This document shows, piece by piece, positions 23,230 through 36,477 of a DNA stretch of 64,000 bases. The DNA is taken from NCBI GenBank assembly GCA_029204225.1, contig CM055111.1, positions 12,710,697-12,774,696 of the forward strand, read 5' to 3'. The position numbers were made by a program, and so were the translations under genes. The stretch is from Diphasiastrum complanatum. Lineage: Eukaryota; Streptophyta; Lycopodiopsida; Lycopodiales; Lycopodiaceae. Positions within the stretch are counted from its first letter, which is position 1. Each line of letters begins with the position of its first letter. The notes below the pieces were generated by a model. It saw only the letters and a program-made list of their open reading frames with translations. It searched no databases and was not told where the DNA came from.

Positions 23230-24659
23230 GTCCTAAGATTCATTTTGAAAGAACAAATTCTTTAAATAAATAATTCTAATCTATTAACAAAAAGCAACGA
23301 ACATTTAATTGGACAATTTCTTCAATCAAAATTGATATTATAGTTTTTCACTACTTCTTCTATTTGTCGAATTTATGACCATCGTAATTCAGTTGTTTCA
23401 TCGCTTGTCAATGTCAAAAAGAAATCTGGCAATCACCAATGTGTCAACATCATTAATAAATCTTTAAAATTCCGTCTATGCCATGATGGTGTGTCTGACA
23501 TTTCACGTGGCAAAGTGAATTTCAAAACGTTTCTAAAAATTTGTTCTTCGTTCGCATTTGTGTTTGTTAACGAAATCGATAATGTTTTTTTGCAAGACAA
23601 CAGACGACACCTTTGTTGTTATCAAGATCGCTTGTCATATTTGATACATTATGAGTAAATATGGTGGAAATAGTGTAAATGGCGAAAACAATGCAGAAAC
23701 TCTCGTTTCTATATAATCCATATAACATATTTTTCCATCATAGTAACCATGGCCAAATGGAAACAAAAATGAAAATATTGCATTCTCTAATGTGATGAAT
23801 TGTTTTTGTTCAATCACTAATGGCAATTCAGAAACTTTTGTTCTAAACATTAATGTTTCTTTTCTTTCATGCGTTGTTTCCCTCTTCGTAAATTCGAATA
23901 CATATATGTGTCATCTTTTTGAATATCTTGTCTTTTGCTACATGGCGTTACGTCTTGTAATAAATATATAGCATTCAAATGGATCGTTTTGCATGTTCTC
24001 GAATCCATGTATTTCAGTTTTTAACATTTCTTGAAATGAAATTAATGATATAGATGATAGCACTTGAGTTTCAGAACTATATTCATATAAACTCAAAAAA
24101 ATTCTTGATATCAGATTGTGCAAAATATTATGTCGTAGCACGCTTTGCAGTTCTTCTTTATCATTATCATTCGTATATCTATTCAGATTGCAAGCAATAA
24201 GACTATCGAAAAGCGATCTTTTTTCAAGTTGTCCTATTACGAACGAGTTTATGCATCGAGTCATATCTACTGAAACATCTATTATCGATAACAATTGTAA
24301 ATGTCACACATGTATCTTAAAAAGAGATCACACATATGTAGGCGAAGAAAATACTATGTATTTTATCCTATCTGGATAAATTTTACATAAATCGCATGTA
24401 TACCAATGTTTTTGTTCCTCATTTGTATATGTATATTTCCATGAAAAAGTATTAGCTATTGCATATGGTGGAACATTTTGATTCAAATTAAATTTTGATA
24501 CAGATGATTGTCCACAAATTCTGATATTCTTTTGTTACCATCCATCAACATATGATATAGATTGTTTCCTTTTTTTTTGGAAATTTTTTTCTTTCACGAT
24601 TCTACATCTTTCAGTTAACGTTCGTTTCGTTCCTAATTGAATTTTTTATCGAGCAATTG
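23230..24659 (-). pseudogene. Helitron/Helentron Rep N-terminal region remnant
   Basis: Read right to left on the minus strand: TERCRIVKEKNFQKKRKQ, NVPPYAIANTFSWKYTYTNE, KHWYTCDLCKIYPDRIK, then MTRCINSFVIGQLEKRSLFD. Later come EQKQFITLENAIFSFLFPFG and SALFSPFTLFPPYLLIMYQI. The run (C..C knuckle, L..E.AIFPxLFPFGxG, FSxFTLxxPYLLxMYQI) is the region in front of the HUH nuclease in rolling-circle transposon replicases. Several stops and frameshifts break it. The HUH motif itself was not found. It points away from the helicase/nuclease pair at 19.9-21.7 kb, so either an inversion or a second element is involved. Confidence 0.7.
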
Positions 24660-24863
24660 ACCGTGTGTTTTGAATTCTTGTTTATTCCAAGCAAACAATT
24701 ACTTTTTTTTTTCAAAAGTTGTTTCTGCTAAGTACTGAGTGCGAATCGATATTATATGCCAAAACACGAAACTTGTAGTGCGAATCGATATTATTTGCCT
24801 TATGCTAAAACACAAAACCTGTAACTTTACAGGTGGTTGACACTATATTTTCAGTGCCACTTA

Positions 24864-25330
24864 AACATGGAGGTATGTGTACATATACATAGTGTGAAGT
24901 ATTTGTACAAGTATGTGTGCAAGGGACCTGATATGATTACGGCGGGGGCTGTAGAGGGCGGTGGTTAGACATCAGGACGGGTGGATGAGATAGAGCAATT
25001 TCTTAATGCTCGATACTTCTCAGCCAGTGAGTCATGTTGGCAATTGTTGGGGCTTTTTATGGGTGCTCATAAGCCCATGGTGACCCGGTTGGCAATTCGT
25101 CTCCTGGACATGAATTGGTGTACTTCAATGAGGGAGTGGATTAGAGAAGGTTGTAGATGGCCGTTCAGGTACCACTTTGACAACATTCTTTGAGCTGAAT
25201 AGAAGTGGTGATTCGGAGGCTCGAGAGTTGTTGTACCATGACTTGTCGAGGCAGTATTGGTACAACAAAAGAACGCGTAGGTGGACCCGTCGAATCAACA
25301 TTTGTTATTTTAGTAGAAGTCGATTGTTTT
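24864..25330 (+). pseudogene. Helitron helicase-like (Rep) fragment
   Basis: The plus frame reads NMEVCVHIHSVKYLYKYVCK, then a stop, then DEIEQFLNARYFSASESCWQ and MVTRLAIRLLD. After a frame shift near 25177 it reads TTFFELNRSGDSEARELLYH and YNKRTRRWTRR. These match the plant Helitron replicase segment with YLYKYVxKGxD, DEIxxYxxARYxSASEAxWR and LTxFFxLNxxDxxAR. It is a short 5'- and 3'-truncated piece of a canonical Helitron, on the strand opposite to the fragment immediately left of it. Confidence 0.8.
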
Positions 25331-27205
25331 TTATGACACGTAGAATTTTATTTCAGAAGAAAAATTCGTACAAAATTATTTTTTCTATAAATCTTTTTCA
25401 GCTTGTTTCTTTTTACACTAACACATGATGATTGTTTCATCTCTCGCTGTTTATTTCCATAGTTGAAATCTACATCAAGCTCCCACTTTGTATTGTACTG
25501 TACATATTTTTTGTGTGATGCACCACTGGTGCCCAACAGATGATAGGAAATCTGATGTGTATGGATACGTTAGATATGTATCGATACATCCAATGTTGGA
25601 TAGACATATTTGTCAAGCATTGCCCGTGCTTTGACATGAACACATACACGAACAAATAGAAAACATATTCATCAATAATACTTAACATAATTTACAGAGG
25701 TTCGTACATGGGAGAGGCCATTGCACGCACATGCCTATGGTTTCTTTGATGTTGTAAACATATGAGGGTGAAAGAGCTCCCAGCCTAGGGGTGATGGACG
25801 CTCTGAACATAAACACATACACGAAAAAACATAAAAAAACATAAACGTAATTTTCTCCAGCTCCAACTCTAGCTCCAGGCGCATAAACTCTATATCCAAA
25901 TCCAGCATAAACTCCATCTCCATCTCTATCTCCAGCTTCATTTCCTTTGCAGCTCCAGCTTCTCATTTATGGCTCTCTCTTGATTTACCCTTGTAGATTT
26001 ACATCATCCAAGATCATGTACGTTTATTGCTACAACCAAAGTGCATTATGTGAAAATTCACTTGAACCTTTTGAAAGGTGCATTTAAAAAACAATTAATT
26101 TATTTGGATAAAATCCAATTAATTTAATTATGATGATGAACATAAATTTTAGAACAAAATCATCCTTCGTTTTTTTTATTCTCTAGATTGTAATGAATTC
26201 ATAGATAGGGAAATGGCTCTTAGCGAAGATGGCATTCAGAAACTATTAGCTAATCTAAAGCTAAAAGATATTATGAACCCACGCTACGATGCTCCTATGT
26301 ATAGCGTTACTTTTCTACTCACGTCCACAAACCTTCCTTCCCTATATGTATGCAACTGTGCCAAAAAACTATGCAAAGAAACTATGCACTTGCATGCAAA
26401 GTATCTCAAAAAATGATCGTTGATGATAGACAGACCTCACCTCATGCAATTTCTAGCAGAATTCACACAAGGACAATGCATGCAAAAACAAATACACTTG
26501 AAAAAATCAAATTTAAGTTCACACAAGATCGCTGCAACCTGCATGCACTAAAACATACTTATACCCATCCGACAAAATTGGAGATGAAGCCATTAGAAGA
26601 TGCCAATCTATGAGTTCATGAAATTACCTTGAAAAACGAGTCGTGATCTGAAACAATGCAAGCTGCTTGCTGAACTTTGTAGATCTTTTCAACACAAAGC
26701 CATGGAAATCTAACTCCAAACTAGTTGCACGTTCTACTTTGCAACGTTCTAGTCTAATGCACCTTCAACTTTGCAATGTTCTAGTCTGTGCTGATCACTA
26801 CTTTGTTGTTTGCTACTCTGTCACAAATTCAACTCGAAACTGGTCGTTACTCTAGAAAGCGAAAAGCTACTCTAGAAACTGCTTGCTACTATTGCTCAGT
26901 GTCAGCTGCTTGCTTGCAAATGTCACTTTGGAACTTGATCCCTACTCTCCTATTCTAAGTCTTTATATGCTAATTTTCTTATGCTCTTGTTACAATTTTC
27001 ACAATTTCGTTTGGCACTATTCTTGCTTTTCCGACATGTAGCAGGCCACACTATTCTATTTTTTCATGTGCTCTTCTTGCTTTTTAAATATGCAGCAACA
27101 CCGCAAGAAAAAGCAAGAAAAAACATATCAACGATCCAAAAATTGGCATGCAGACTACAAAAACCTCTCCTTGCTTTTCGGACATGCAGTAGGGCAAGAA
27201 AAAAC

Positions 27206-27455
27206 AGATCAACACTCAAGCAATTTACATGAAAATTGAGCAGAGCGCTGAAACATTCTATTTATATCAGCTATGAAATCATAGCTTGTGGTTGCAATAC
27301 AAATCTACATCCTAAAACATGCGACGTGGCAGATCAACGTTGAAGCAATTTACATGAAGATCGAATAGAATGCGAGAACTTTCTATTTACATCAACTCTG
27401 AAATCATAGCCTCTGGTTGCAATACAAATCTACCTCCTAGAACATGCCACGTGGC
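27206..27455. repeat. Tandem duplication, unit 125 bp
   Basis: AGATCAAC..GAAGCAATTTACATG at 27206 recurs at 27331; both copies end in ACATGC(G/C)ACGTGGC. The copies differ at roughly one base in eight. Confidence 0.85.
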
Positions 27456-29824
27456 TATTGTCTTTGAGCAGGGAGCTGAAACTTGGGTTTAGGACAAAAT
27501 TGTAAAAAGTTGCCCATTTTACTTTTTAAGCAGTTTGAAATATAGGTAGAAAATGCAGCAACTATTCTTTATAAGTGGTTGTTACTCTTCAAAGCCCGCG
27601 ACTTCTAGATTAAACAAGGGAGTGTGGCAAGCCACTTGGCCCTGCCTTAAGTTGGTATTTTATTTTTTTTACATGTTACAATAGATGTAAATGTGATAAA
27701 AAAAGAAATTGTCTATTTTTATGAACAAAAGATGGGAAAACTCATGGTAGTACAAGAAATTGCATGTGGGAAGTGTGAATGTTAGGTGGTTTAAAAGTTA
27801 TTGTTCTATGCAAGTGTCAAGTAGGGACACTTCAGGCCCACATTCCATGATTACCAAATCCAGTATCATTACTATCATCATCATCCTCACTATTGTTGTT
27901 GCTGCTAATACTGTTGTATTCTGAATGAATCATCAGAAGTAGTTACTGCGAGTTGTAAGTTACCATTGTCATCAATGTCACTCAAGCTGGAAACCATTGA
28001 CTCACTGCCACTGCTGCCATGCACACAACATGGAACAAAAATTAAATCTTTACATTACGTACTGACCTCCACAAGCAGACAAAAAAAAAATGTTACAAAA
28101 TTATCTTCACACTAGCCCATTCCAATCGGTAGAAAAATCAGTTCTGTAAATTTAAAAATCACCTCTTGTGTTCAGTAAAGTTTGTTAGTAAGTGCACTCG
28201 GGCCTTTCAGTACGTACACGAGAAATAGATTCCATGTTGTAGATAAAAGAGTGAAAAAACATGCACAATACTGGTTAAAATCTGGTGACGCTTGATGATA
28301 AAGGTTAATAACAGTAGATAGTGACAGTTCACATAAGCTTGTCCGAATAACAATAAAGGTTTGCTTAGAAACCAACAAAGTTTGAATACTATTATGTAAG
28401 ATTGTTCAGATATATTAGTAAGCAGATCCTCTTAGTAAAATAGCTCAATAGTAACATAAGGACTTACTTTAAGCATGGTCGTCTGTCAAACCAGTTGCTT
28501 GCTGCTAGCCCATATTTGTTTGATATATCCTAGGGATTTGGTACAAAAAAATCAGCATTTTAATATTTAATCTACATAATAACTCTAGCTTACAAAATTA
28601 ACATTAAGCATGACATACGAGAAGCCGTAGACTTCTGCAAAAAAAGTAAAAAGTACAACGCTGCAGAAATATCTGTAGATCCGAGCATCAAGGTTGGTCT
28701 TGGATATCTAAGGCCCTATCAATTCCACGCCTGCATTCAAACGCTGCATGTGGGACCTGGGTTGAATTTTACACTAATTAAGAAGAATGAAATGGTAGGT
28801 GGTCGACAACTCTGATGTCTGGTAGGACCGAAGGCGGCCAAAGCTGATCAATTGATATATCTGAATCTGTTATACCCATATGATCTCACCAAGTATGTGT
28901 GTCCTACTCACAGGACTAACGAGCAACATCGGAACCAGCTTGGATAGTAGGAGTGGAGACATGTCAAAAACACACACATAAGAAACGTTGAACAATGTTT
29001 TTATCTGTGAAGCACCGTGTCTAAGAGACTATCAACGATCTGATGCAGAAATCATTGAAGAATAGCCAACGCAGGAACCTGTCCGTTCTGGCTACGAAAC
29101 CTGTCCAATCTGCTTCTAACTTGTGCCGTGGATGGAACTGGAATAAATCATTGGGGACGTGAGAAGGCCATACAACTTAAACACACAAGAAAGAGTTGTG
29201 AAAAAAAAACCACACAACCAAAATCAAAGGACATTAAATAACGTGTCATCTTGCCTCATGGAAACTCTAATATCCCATGTTATCTCTGATAGTGTATGTT
29301 AGTTGCTCTTTATAACAATCGCCCACCAGCAGTATTGGAGAATTGAGATATTCAAAGCCTACCATCTTCACTGCAGGCATGATGTGCCTGCGTCCAGGTG
29401 CAAACAAGCTGTTGTGGCTGGCTGGCTAGCTGGCTACATGCCAACAACCTCGTGGCTGTTTGTCCAAGAAAGTAACAGCACGACACTTAGGCGCCAGCTC
29501 CTCTACACGTATCTGTTACTATGAGAATTAAAAGTATGGATTGATCAAAAGCAGCAGAATTAGTTTTTTAAATGAAAAAAACTACGTGGCATCAATTTAA
29601 AAAAAGTTTCATTTAAATAAAAAAAAAATAAAGATCACACAAGCACGGTCAATTTGTTTTTATGATTACTATGTGACCTTGCATGTAAGGCAAGGCGGAA
29701 ACAGATAGTGGTGGGTAGCAATATTTTGTGAGATGACAACATGCTTTTGAAGGACAATTGTCCTAGTTCAGGATATACCTAGTACCCACACTAAAACGTT
29801 TACCAGCCTTGGAAGGGAAATGAT

Positions 29825-29826
<2 letters not shown>

Positions 29827-29864
<38 letters not shown>
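29827..29864. repeat. (CT)n tract upstream of the LanC-like gene
   Basis: 38 nt of CT repeat about 750 bp before the LanC-like start codon. Pyrimidine tracts are common in plant promoters and leaders, so it may lie in the promoter or 5' UTR, but no TATA box or start site could be assigned. Confidence 0.7.
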
Positions 29865-29866
<2 letters not shown>

Positions 29867-30611
29867 AGAAATTCCATATCACCTCTCGCCTATGGCCGCG
29901 TGTGTTAGTACTCGTGAGCAATACTGGTTGGCGTGCGTTGCCTTTCCCATTTTGTGGACGATTGAAATCCCATCCTCAGCATCATCCTCATCGTTATCAG
30001 AGCAACTTTCAAATTCTGAAACCTTGTCTGTCCATCTTGATTTGGATTGGGCTCAGTTTCTTTAACCTTGATCTTGATCTTGATCTGGTTTAGCCTCGCA
30101 TATCAAAGCCGGTTGTTGCGAATGTGGCTGAGAAATATGTCTGATCTGTTCCAAACTGTACTGCTTCGGGCAGATAATGGTCTGTGATCAACTGACTCCA
30201 GAATTGTGTCTGTATTCTTGTGTGTCCTCATTTGGTATGTTTTGACATACCTTGCCAAAGGAAATTACATTCTTAGCTGTCCAAGTTCGATATAGATGAG
30301 CACACGGCTAGATTGAAGTGGTTGGAATGTCAAATTGAGGCTAAATATTGGACTTCAAGTGAAAGATCTCATGCATAGGATCGAGTCGTGAGCCTGCTCC
30401 AGTTGCAATGTGATTAACCTCGAAATACATTTTATAAGTATTATTGCAATCTAATTCCGGGACGTTGGCGCTCTGCGCACTGAAGTTGATTGATCACTGT
30501 ACAGGAGCACCCCATTTATTTGTGCAAGGAGGACTACTGTAATGTAGAAAGGTCGTGGTCTGAAAACTACACGTGTTTTGGGTTCAAGTTTCTCTGCTAC
30601 AAATTACGAGT

Positions 30612-30791
30612 ATGACGGACCGTTACTTTGAGAATACATTACCTGATTATAGTCCAGAAGAGGAGGGGAAGGACAGCACTGTTGAATGTAAATCACCGTT
30701 AGCATTTGACAGAACTGTAGGTCGACCTTCACGGCAGTGCGTAATCTCTACTGCAGAGTTCCTGGAAGCTGCACTCAGACTGAAAGATGAG
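30612..30791 (+). CDS. LANCL: LANCL exon 1
   Basis: The first ATG of the frame gives [13 protein letters not shown], which fits the M(A/T)DRxFPNxxPDx start of plant homologues. The donor is GAG|GTTTGT, phase 0. The exon ends in [13 protein letters not shown]. Confidence 0.85.
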
Positions 30792-33700
30792 GTTTGTTAG
30801 TTTATATTTTCCAAAGTCTTGTTTCTAGATGTGCAATTTTAACCAAGAACATTCACACCAAGGACTTCTACAGGCTTCACATGGAACCATCCAGAATTCG
30901 AACTGTCTGTCACTTTCTCTGACAATCTAATCATGCAAGGTGGGGCAAGTTACAGGCACTCGGAGTTGGCACTTGTTTGGGTGACCTGATATAGCTGGTT
31001 CAGCCTGGCGGAGTTGCCGCTGTAGCAGGTTACCCACCCCCCAAAGAAGAAAAGTTGAAAGTTTTTCATGACATTTTCTAGAAAACTCAACCTGTGGTAC
31101 GGAATGCTGTCCGGTAGGCTTTGCGTTTGTACGGATTTGGATGTTTTCCTGTGACATATAGGCCAATCGAGATCAGAAACGTGCTTACATATAACGAATT
31201 TTGAGTGGGCACTGGGCCGAGCTGAAACCTTGAGGGCAGTGCTTAACTAGAGAAAGGATAGCGCAGAGAGTTGTGAGTACCTGGAGTTGATTTGGGTCTC
31301 GCTTGTATAGCCCTATTTTAGACGCCCTTTGATTTAGATGCGACTGTTTTAGTAGATAAGGCTGAATGCCCTATTTTGGGTATCCTATAGGAGATTGCGT
31401 TTGTTGACTCACTTCTCAGCTCAACCTTTATCATCAATGAAAGAAAATAGGTCCTCTTTTAAGGATACAACGAGAAGTTTGTTGAGTTTTCTTATCTCTT
31501 TTTTGATCTTCTGCTTGAATCTTGATTTCGAGGAGGAGCTCATGGAGGAGCAAGCACCAAACTCACCTATCACACCAAGGAGATCTTCAAGGGCAAAAGT
31601 GGAGCCATCAAGGCTCACATATCAAGGCAAAGGGCAGCAAGCTGAGGGTATCTCATCCACTTCTTATGCTTTATCTAGTTTTGAAGAACCATCTAATGTT
31701 AAAGAAGCATTGAACTCCAAAGAATGGTATAAAGCTATGTTGGATGAGTATAATACCTTGATTGAGAATGAAACGTGGTTGCTTGTTGATAGACCTCAAA
31801 GGAATGTAGTAGGATGCAAGTGGGTCTTCAAGCTTAAGTTGAATGCAAATGGGAGTGTTAACAAACATAAAGTAAGATTGGTTGCAAAAGGTTATGCTCA
31901 AGAGAGAGGGATAGACTATGAGATAACTTTTGCACCTGTGGCCAAGATGGTCACAATAAGGCTAATCATTGCACTTGCATCACATTTTGGATGGATCCTA
32001 TGTCAAATGGATGTCTCTAATGCCTTCTTGAATGGTTTTTTGGAAGAGGATATCTATATGGAGCAGCCACAAGGGTTCATCAAGCATGGAATGGAGAACA
32101 AAGTATGCCATCTCCAAAGAAGCATTTATGGTTTGAAGCAAGCCTCGAGATCTTGGAATTCAAGATTACATTGCTATCTTATTTCATTTTTTTTTGTTCA
32201 AAGTGAATATGATCCCACTCTTTACATTAAGTTTGATGATGTTGGTATTGTACTTTTACTCATTTATGTAGATGACATCATCATTAGTGAAAATAGTGTC
32301 GATGGTATTGAAAAAATCAAGATAGATCTATCCTTGGAGTTCAAGATGGTAGATCTAGGGTGTCTTCACTTCATCTTAGGCATAGAGGTACTTAGAGGAT
32401 CTGATTTTATCTTTATAAGTCAAGTAGACTATGCTCAAAGTCTTTTGAAAAAGTTTAAGATGGCAGAATGCAAAAGTGTTGACACACCAATGGAGCAAGA
32501 TGTAAAAGTGCCAAATGAAGATGATGAAATATCTTTCATGGACATCACTTTGTTTAGGCAACTTATAGGCTCCTTAATGTGGATCACTATAACTAGACCA
32601 GATCTTAGCTTTAGTGTATGTAGGTTGAGCCAATCCATGCAAAAACCATTGAATATCCATTGGAAAAAGGCTAAGAGGATTCTAAGATACATCTTGGGTA
32701 CATTGGATTTTGGGATTCTATATAGAGGAGATGTGATTAACCTTCATGCATTTAGTGATTCAGATTTTGCAGGGGACAAGAGGGATATGAAATCAACAAG
32801 TGCCTATTCAACTTTCATAGGAGAAGGTGTGGTTTCATGGCTTTCCAAAAAGCAAGAAACTATATCTCTATCTTCAACCGAGGCCGAGTACAAAGCTTTG
32901 ACAACCACTACAAAGGAGGTACTTTGGATCAAGAGATTATTGGTGGAGCTAAAGATCATGGATTCAGAGGAGGCGCCAATTATCTACAATGACAATATAT
33001 CAGCCCAACACCTTGCATCTAACCCAATCTTCCATGCAAGATCTAAGCACATTGAGATATGCCATCACTTTGTGAGAGAAATGGTGCAAGCCAAGGAGAT
33101 TGCTTTGGAGCATGTTCCAAGCAATGAATGTGTAGCTGATCTATCTACTTACTAAACCACTTCAAAAGACACCTTTTATGAAGTTCAGATCATCACTTGG
33201 AGTGATTAGTAAAGCAATGATTGAACCAAGCTAGATAGTGAGGAAGAGTGTTAAAAATTCGCAATTCTAGCTTGACTAGTTTTGGTCATATGACTTGTAA
33301 ATAGTTAGCTAGTCATGATGTGGCTCGTCACACGTGCCAAATATCATAGGATTCCATTCATAAGGATGTTCTCAAGTTGACCTAAGTGATAGAACCTTTG
33401 GAATGAGTCCAAATCATGCTTAGATACAAGAGAGAAAAAAGTAAGAGCTATTTTTGGTAATTTTTACATTGTTGAAGGATCTCCAAGATTCCAACCCTAA
33501 CTTGGTAGGGATAAAAGATCCACCAAAATTAGCATTAGGGATAGGTTTAGGGCTACTCATACCTGCCCAAAACCGTGATGGATCATGTATATATAGGTGA
33601 TGATCTCTCACCAAAATCAATCAAGCAATTTCATGATTTTTCTCTCATATTGGTGCAATTGCTCTCTATGTTCATAATTCTTCGAGTTCTTGTGATTCCT

Positions 33701-36407
33701 AATCATTATAGGATTGAATGTGGGTCTGGTGTACAATGCTCAGACTGTGGGAGGCCGTATTTTCACATGTGTGAAGGCTTCTTCAAGGATTTGGGCCATT
33801 TAGTGAGGTTCAAGCATAGATTATTGATGGATTTTGATGGTGCAACTTGTGCTAACTTTATGGAATCATAATCTATTGTTTCCCTCATCATTTCAAGTGT
33901 TTTAGGATCCTTATTTGCTGTAATTTTTACACAAAGAATATTCGTTGTTTCATGTTTCTTCTCTGGGCATTGCAGATTGTTCGAGCAACATGGTCTCCTA
34001 TTGCACGTGTGAGCGATCCTACCACATATACAGGTCTTCTTGGGACTGCTTTTCTGTGTTTCAAAACTTATCAAGTAACCGGAGGCAACAATGAACTTGT
34101 GTTATGTACAGATATTATCAACAGTTGTGCTGCTGCTGCAGAGAAGATGGAAAAGTATGCATAGCTTTAGCATATTGCCTTGACACGGTTGATTAGTTCA
34201 TGGATGAATCTTGTTTCAATCTACTTCAAGCTGTTGTTTTTGCTATTTCGAGTTCTATCTATGGTAAGTTGCTGGCGCCTGGGGGTAACCAGAAAAGGCT
34301 TTATTTTGCGCACAGATATGTAACATTCTTGTGTGGCCAACCTGGAATATATGCTCTCGGAGCTGCCGTTGCAAAATGTAGAGGTGATCAGCAACGGCTA
34401 CAGTATTATTTAGACCGTTTCCTTGAGGTACGCTTTCCTAAAATGTACTGAAATGAAAAGAAAAGGTTTTCTTAAAGCATGCAATTGTTTTGTCAATGTT
34501 CAGGTTGATGTGGTAGCCTGGATATAGGCTACACTTCTTTCTGAAGATGATTGTTTGATTGGTTATTAATTTTTTCCACATAGAATCTTTTTAAATCTGA
34601 CAATGCTATTGCTAAATTATTGATTGTTGATATTTCTATTGATTCTGAGAACTCTCCTGAAAACCATCTATCAGAGATAACCTAATTAATGCTGAAAAGG
34701 TCTCCATTATTATGATTGTTTATTGATACTTTGTACTTCCATAGTAGACAATTTGCTTCCATGGCTCAAGATAGACCTCAAGTTGGGGAAATTCATTGGA
34801 AGACATTTTATTTTGTGACTGATATTATGCGCATTTGCTAGTAGATAGTTGTCTATTTATTTGACCTTTTAAGGCTGATGCTTAGCATAATAACAGTTTT
34901 TTCCAACCAATATTGCATTAATTAATTTCTATTTGTATGAGTTCTTTGTGATATCCAGGCCTTACTGCTTTGACAGGCAGTATCAGTGAGGTGTTTATCT
35001 TGGTTATTTGCCTGTCCCACAACATTACATGACACTAAGGAACAATATATGGATTCGAAGAGACAAAAATCCTTGCAAGTAGAAAGATAGCAATGCTTAG
35101 TAGAGCCAATACTAATGATTCTAGATTAAAGGATACTTCTAGATGTTGAAAATGAATCATTTGGTCAAGGAATGGCAGCTGCATGAATACAAGAAGGATA
35201 TCTAGTTTTTTGAAAAATAGGAGACAGAAATATGGTAAGGAGAACTAAAGTGCATGAAAAGGAGCTGAAAGGCATCCTTTATGCATTGAGAAGTTGGAAG
35301 CACCATGTTCCAAGTTCCCGTTTTACAGGAATGATTGACCATCAAAATTCGTATTGCTTTATAATGCCTCTTATTTAGAGAGATAACCTTCAACATGTGA
35401 GCCTTTTTATCTACTTCACTCGACATACCACTTCCAAATTGAATACAGTGATGTAAAAACTATCTTATTTAGAGGGATAACCTACAATGTGTGAGCCTTT
35501 TTATCTACTTCACTCGACATACCACTTTCAAATTGAATACATCGATGCAAAAATTATGTCATTGCTCATGCCTTCTAGAAATTTCATCACCAGTACTTAT
35601 TATATGTTTGTACATGCTAATTTATGCACATGAAGGAAATGTATGCAGATGATTTGAACAGGTTTGAAGAATTTTATGGAGCAAGGATTGAGTCAGAGTT
35701 TGCTATGTAGGAGATTATTGGTTTAAGTTAAATAACTTCCAAACTACAAGAACTTCTCACTCTCAAGGTAATGTAGGAGATGCATATGGGTATTGCTATA
35801 GGCCAACTACATCTTGAATGGATCTTTGATGGATTTGCCGAAGGAGTATTACAAATGCACAATAAGGGGTTTGCTTCAATGTTACCTTCCTTGGATTCAG
35901 GCAGAGCACTTAAAGGGGATATCAGCCAGAATTGTCAAGGGATGAAGATTGCAACAATTTGTACCATACCAGGTGCTTTGGAGGAACTTGTGTTTTGGAA
36001 TCCTGGAGTAGTAGGGTTTGGAAGGGAATGGTGAAGACATTGTGGTTTGTGAGGAGATGCTGAGGTATGTAGCTTGTGTTTCCAAAGAGCTATGGAGAGG
36101 AAAAATATGCAGTACAGAAGAGAAGGAAGTTTGGTATTGGGAGGCTTGTGAAGGACTCAATGTGTACCGAGGTGCATGATGATAGGAAGCGTCCGTGGAC
36201 GGAGGGGGGAGACTGGTAACCACACCATACCAAAGAACATTAAGGAATGACCAAATAAAATGGAAGGGGATATTACCAAACCAAATAGAGAGAGGGAGAG
36301 AGAGAAAGCTTTATAAATGTCTTTAAGTAAACCCAAATACTACATGTTAAGTATGTTTTGGCCACTAGGGAGCATTGTTACGTCTCTTGTACATCTGAAA
36401 ATGACAT

Positions 36408-36477
<70 letters not shown>

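Larger units (their letters stand above)
25430..30600. other. Intergenic stretch upstream of the LanC-like gene
   Basis: No gene supported over about 5 kb. ORFs are short. It contains the duplicated 125-bp block at 27.2-27.45 kb and a (CT)n tract at 29.83 kb. Confidence 0.4.

Noticed and set aside
26213-26416. Small gene starting [19 protein letters not shown]
   Set aside because: The first 20 codons look plausible, but the rest does not and no splice continuation was found.
27206-27455. Possible CRISPR-like or satellite array
   Set aside because: Only two copies with no spacers; a simple duplication.
33575-33871. 98-codon plus ORF just before LANCL exon 2, at first sight an upstream part of the gene
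   Set aside because: Its first half lies in copia LTR sequence, the exon 1 to exon 2 join is complete without it, and no family match was seen.
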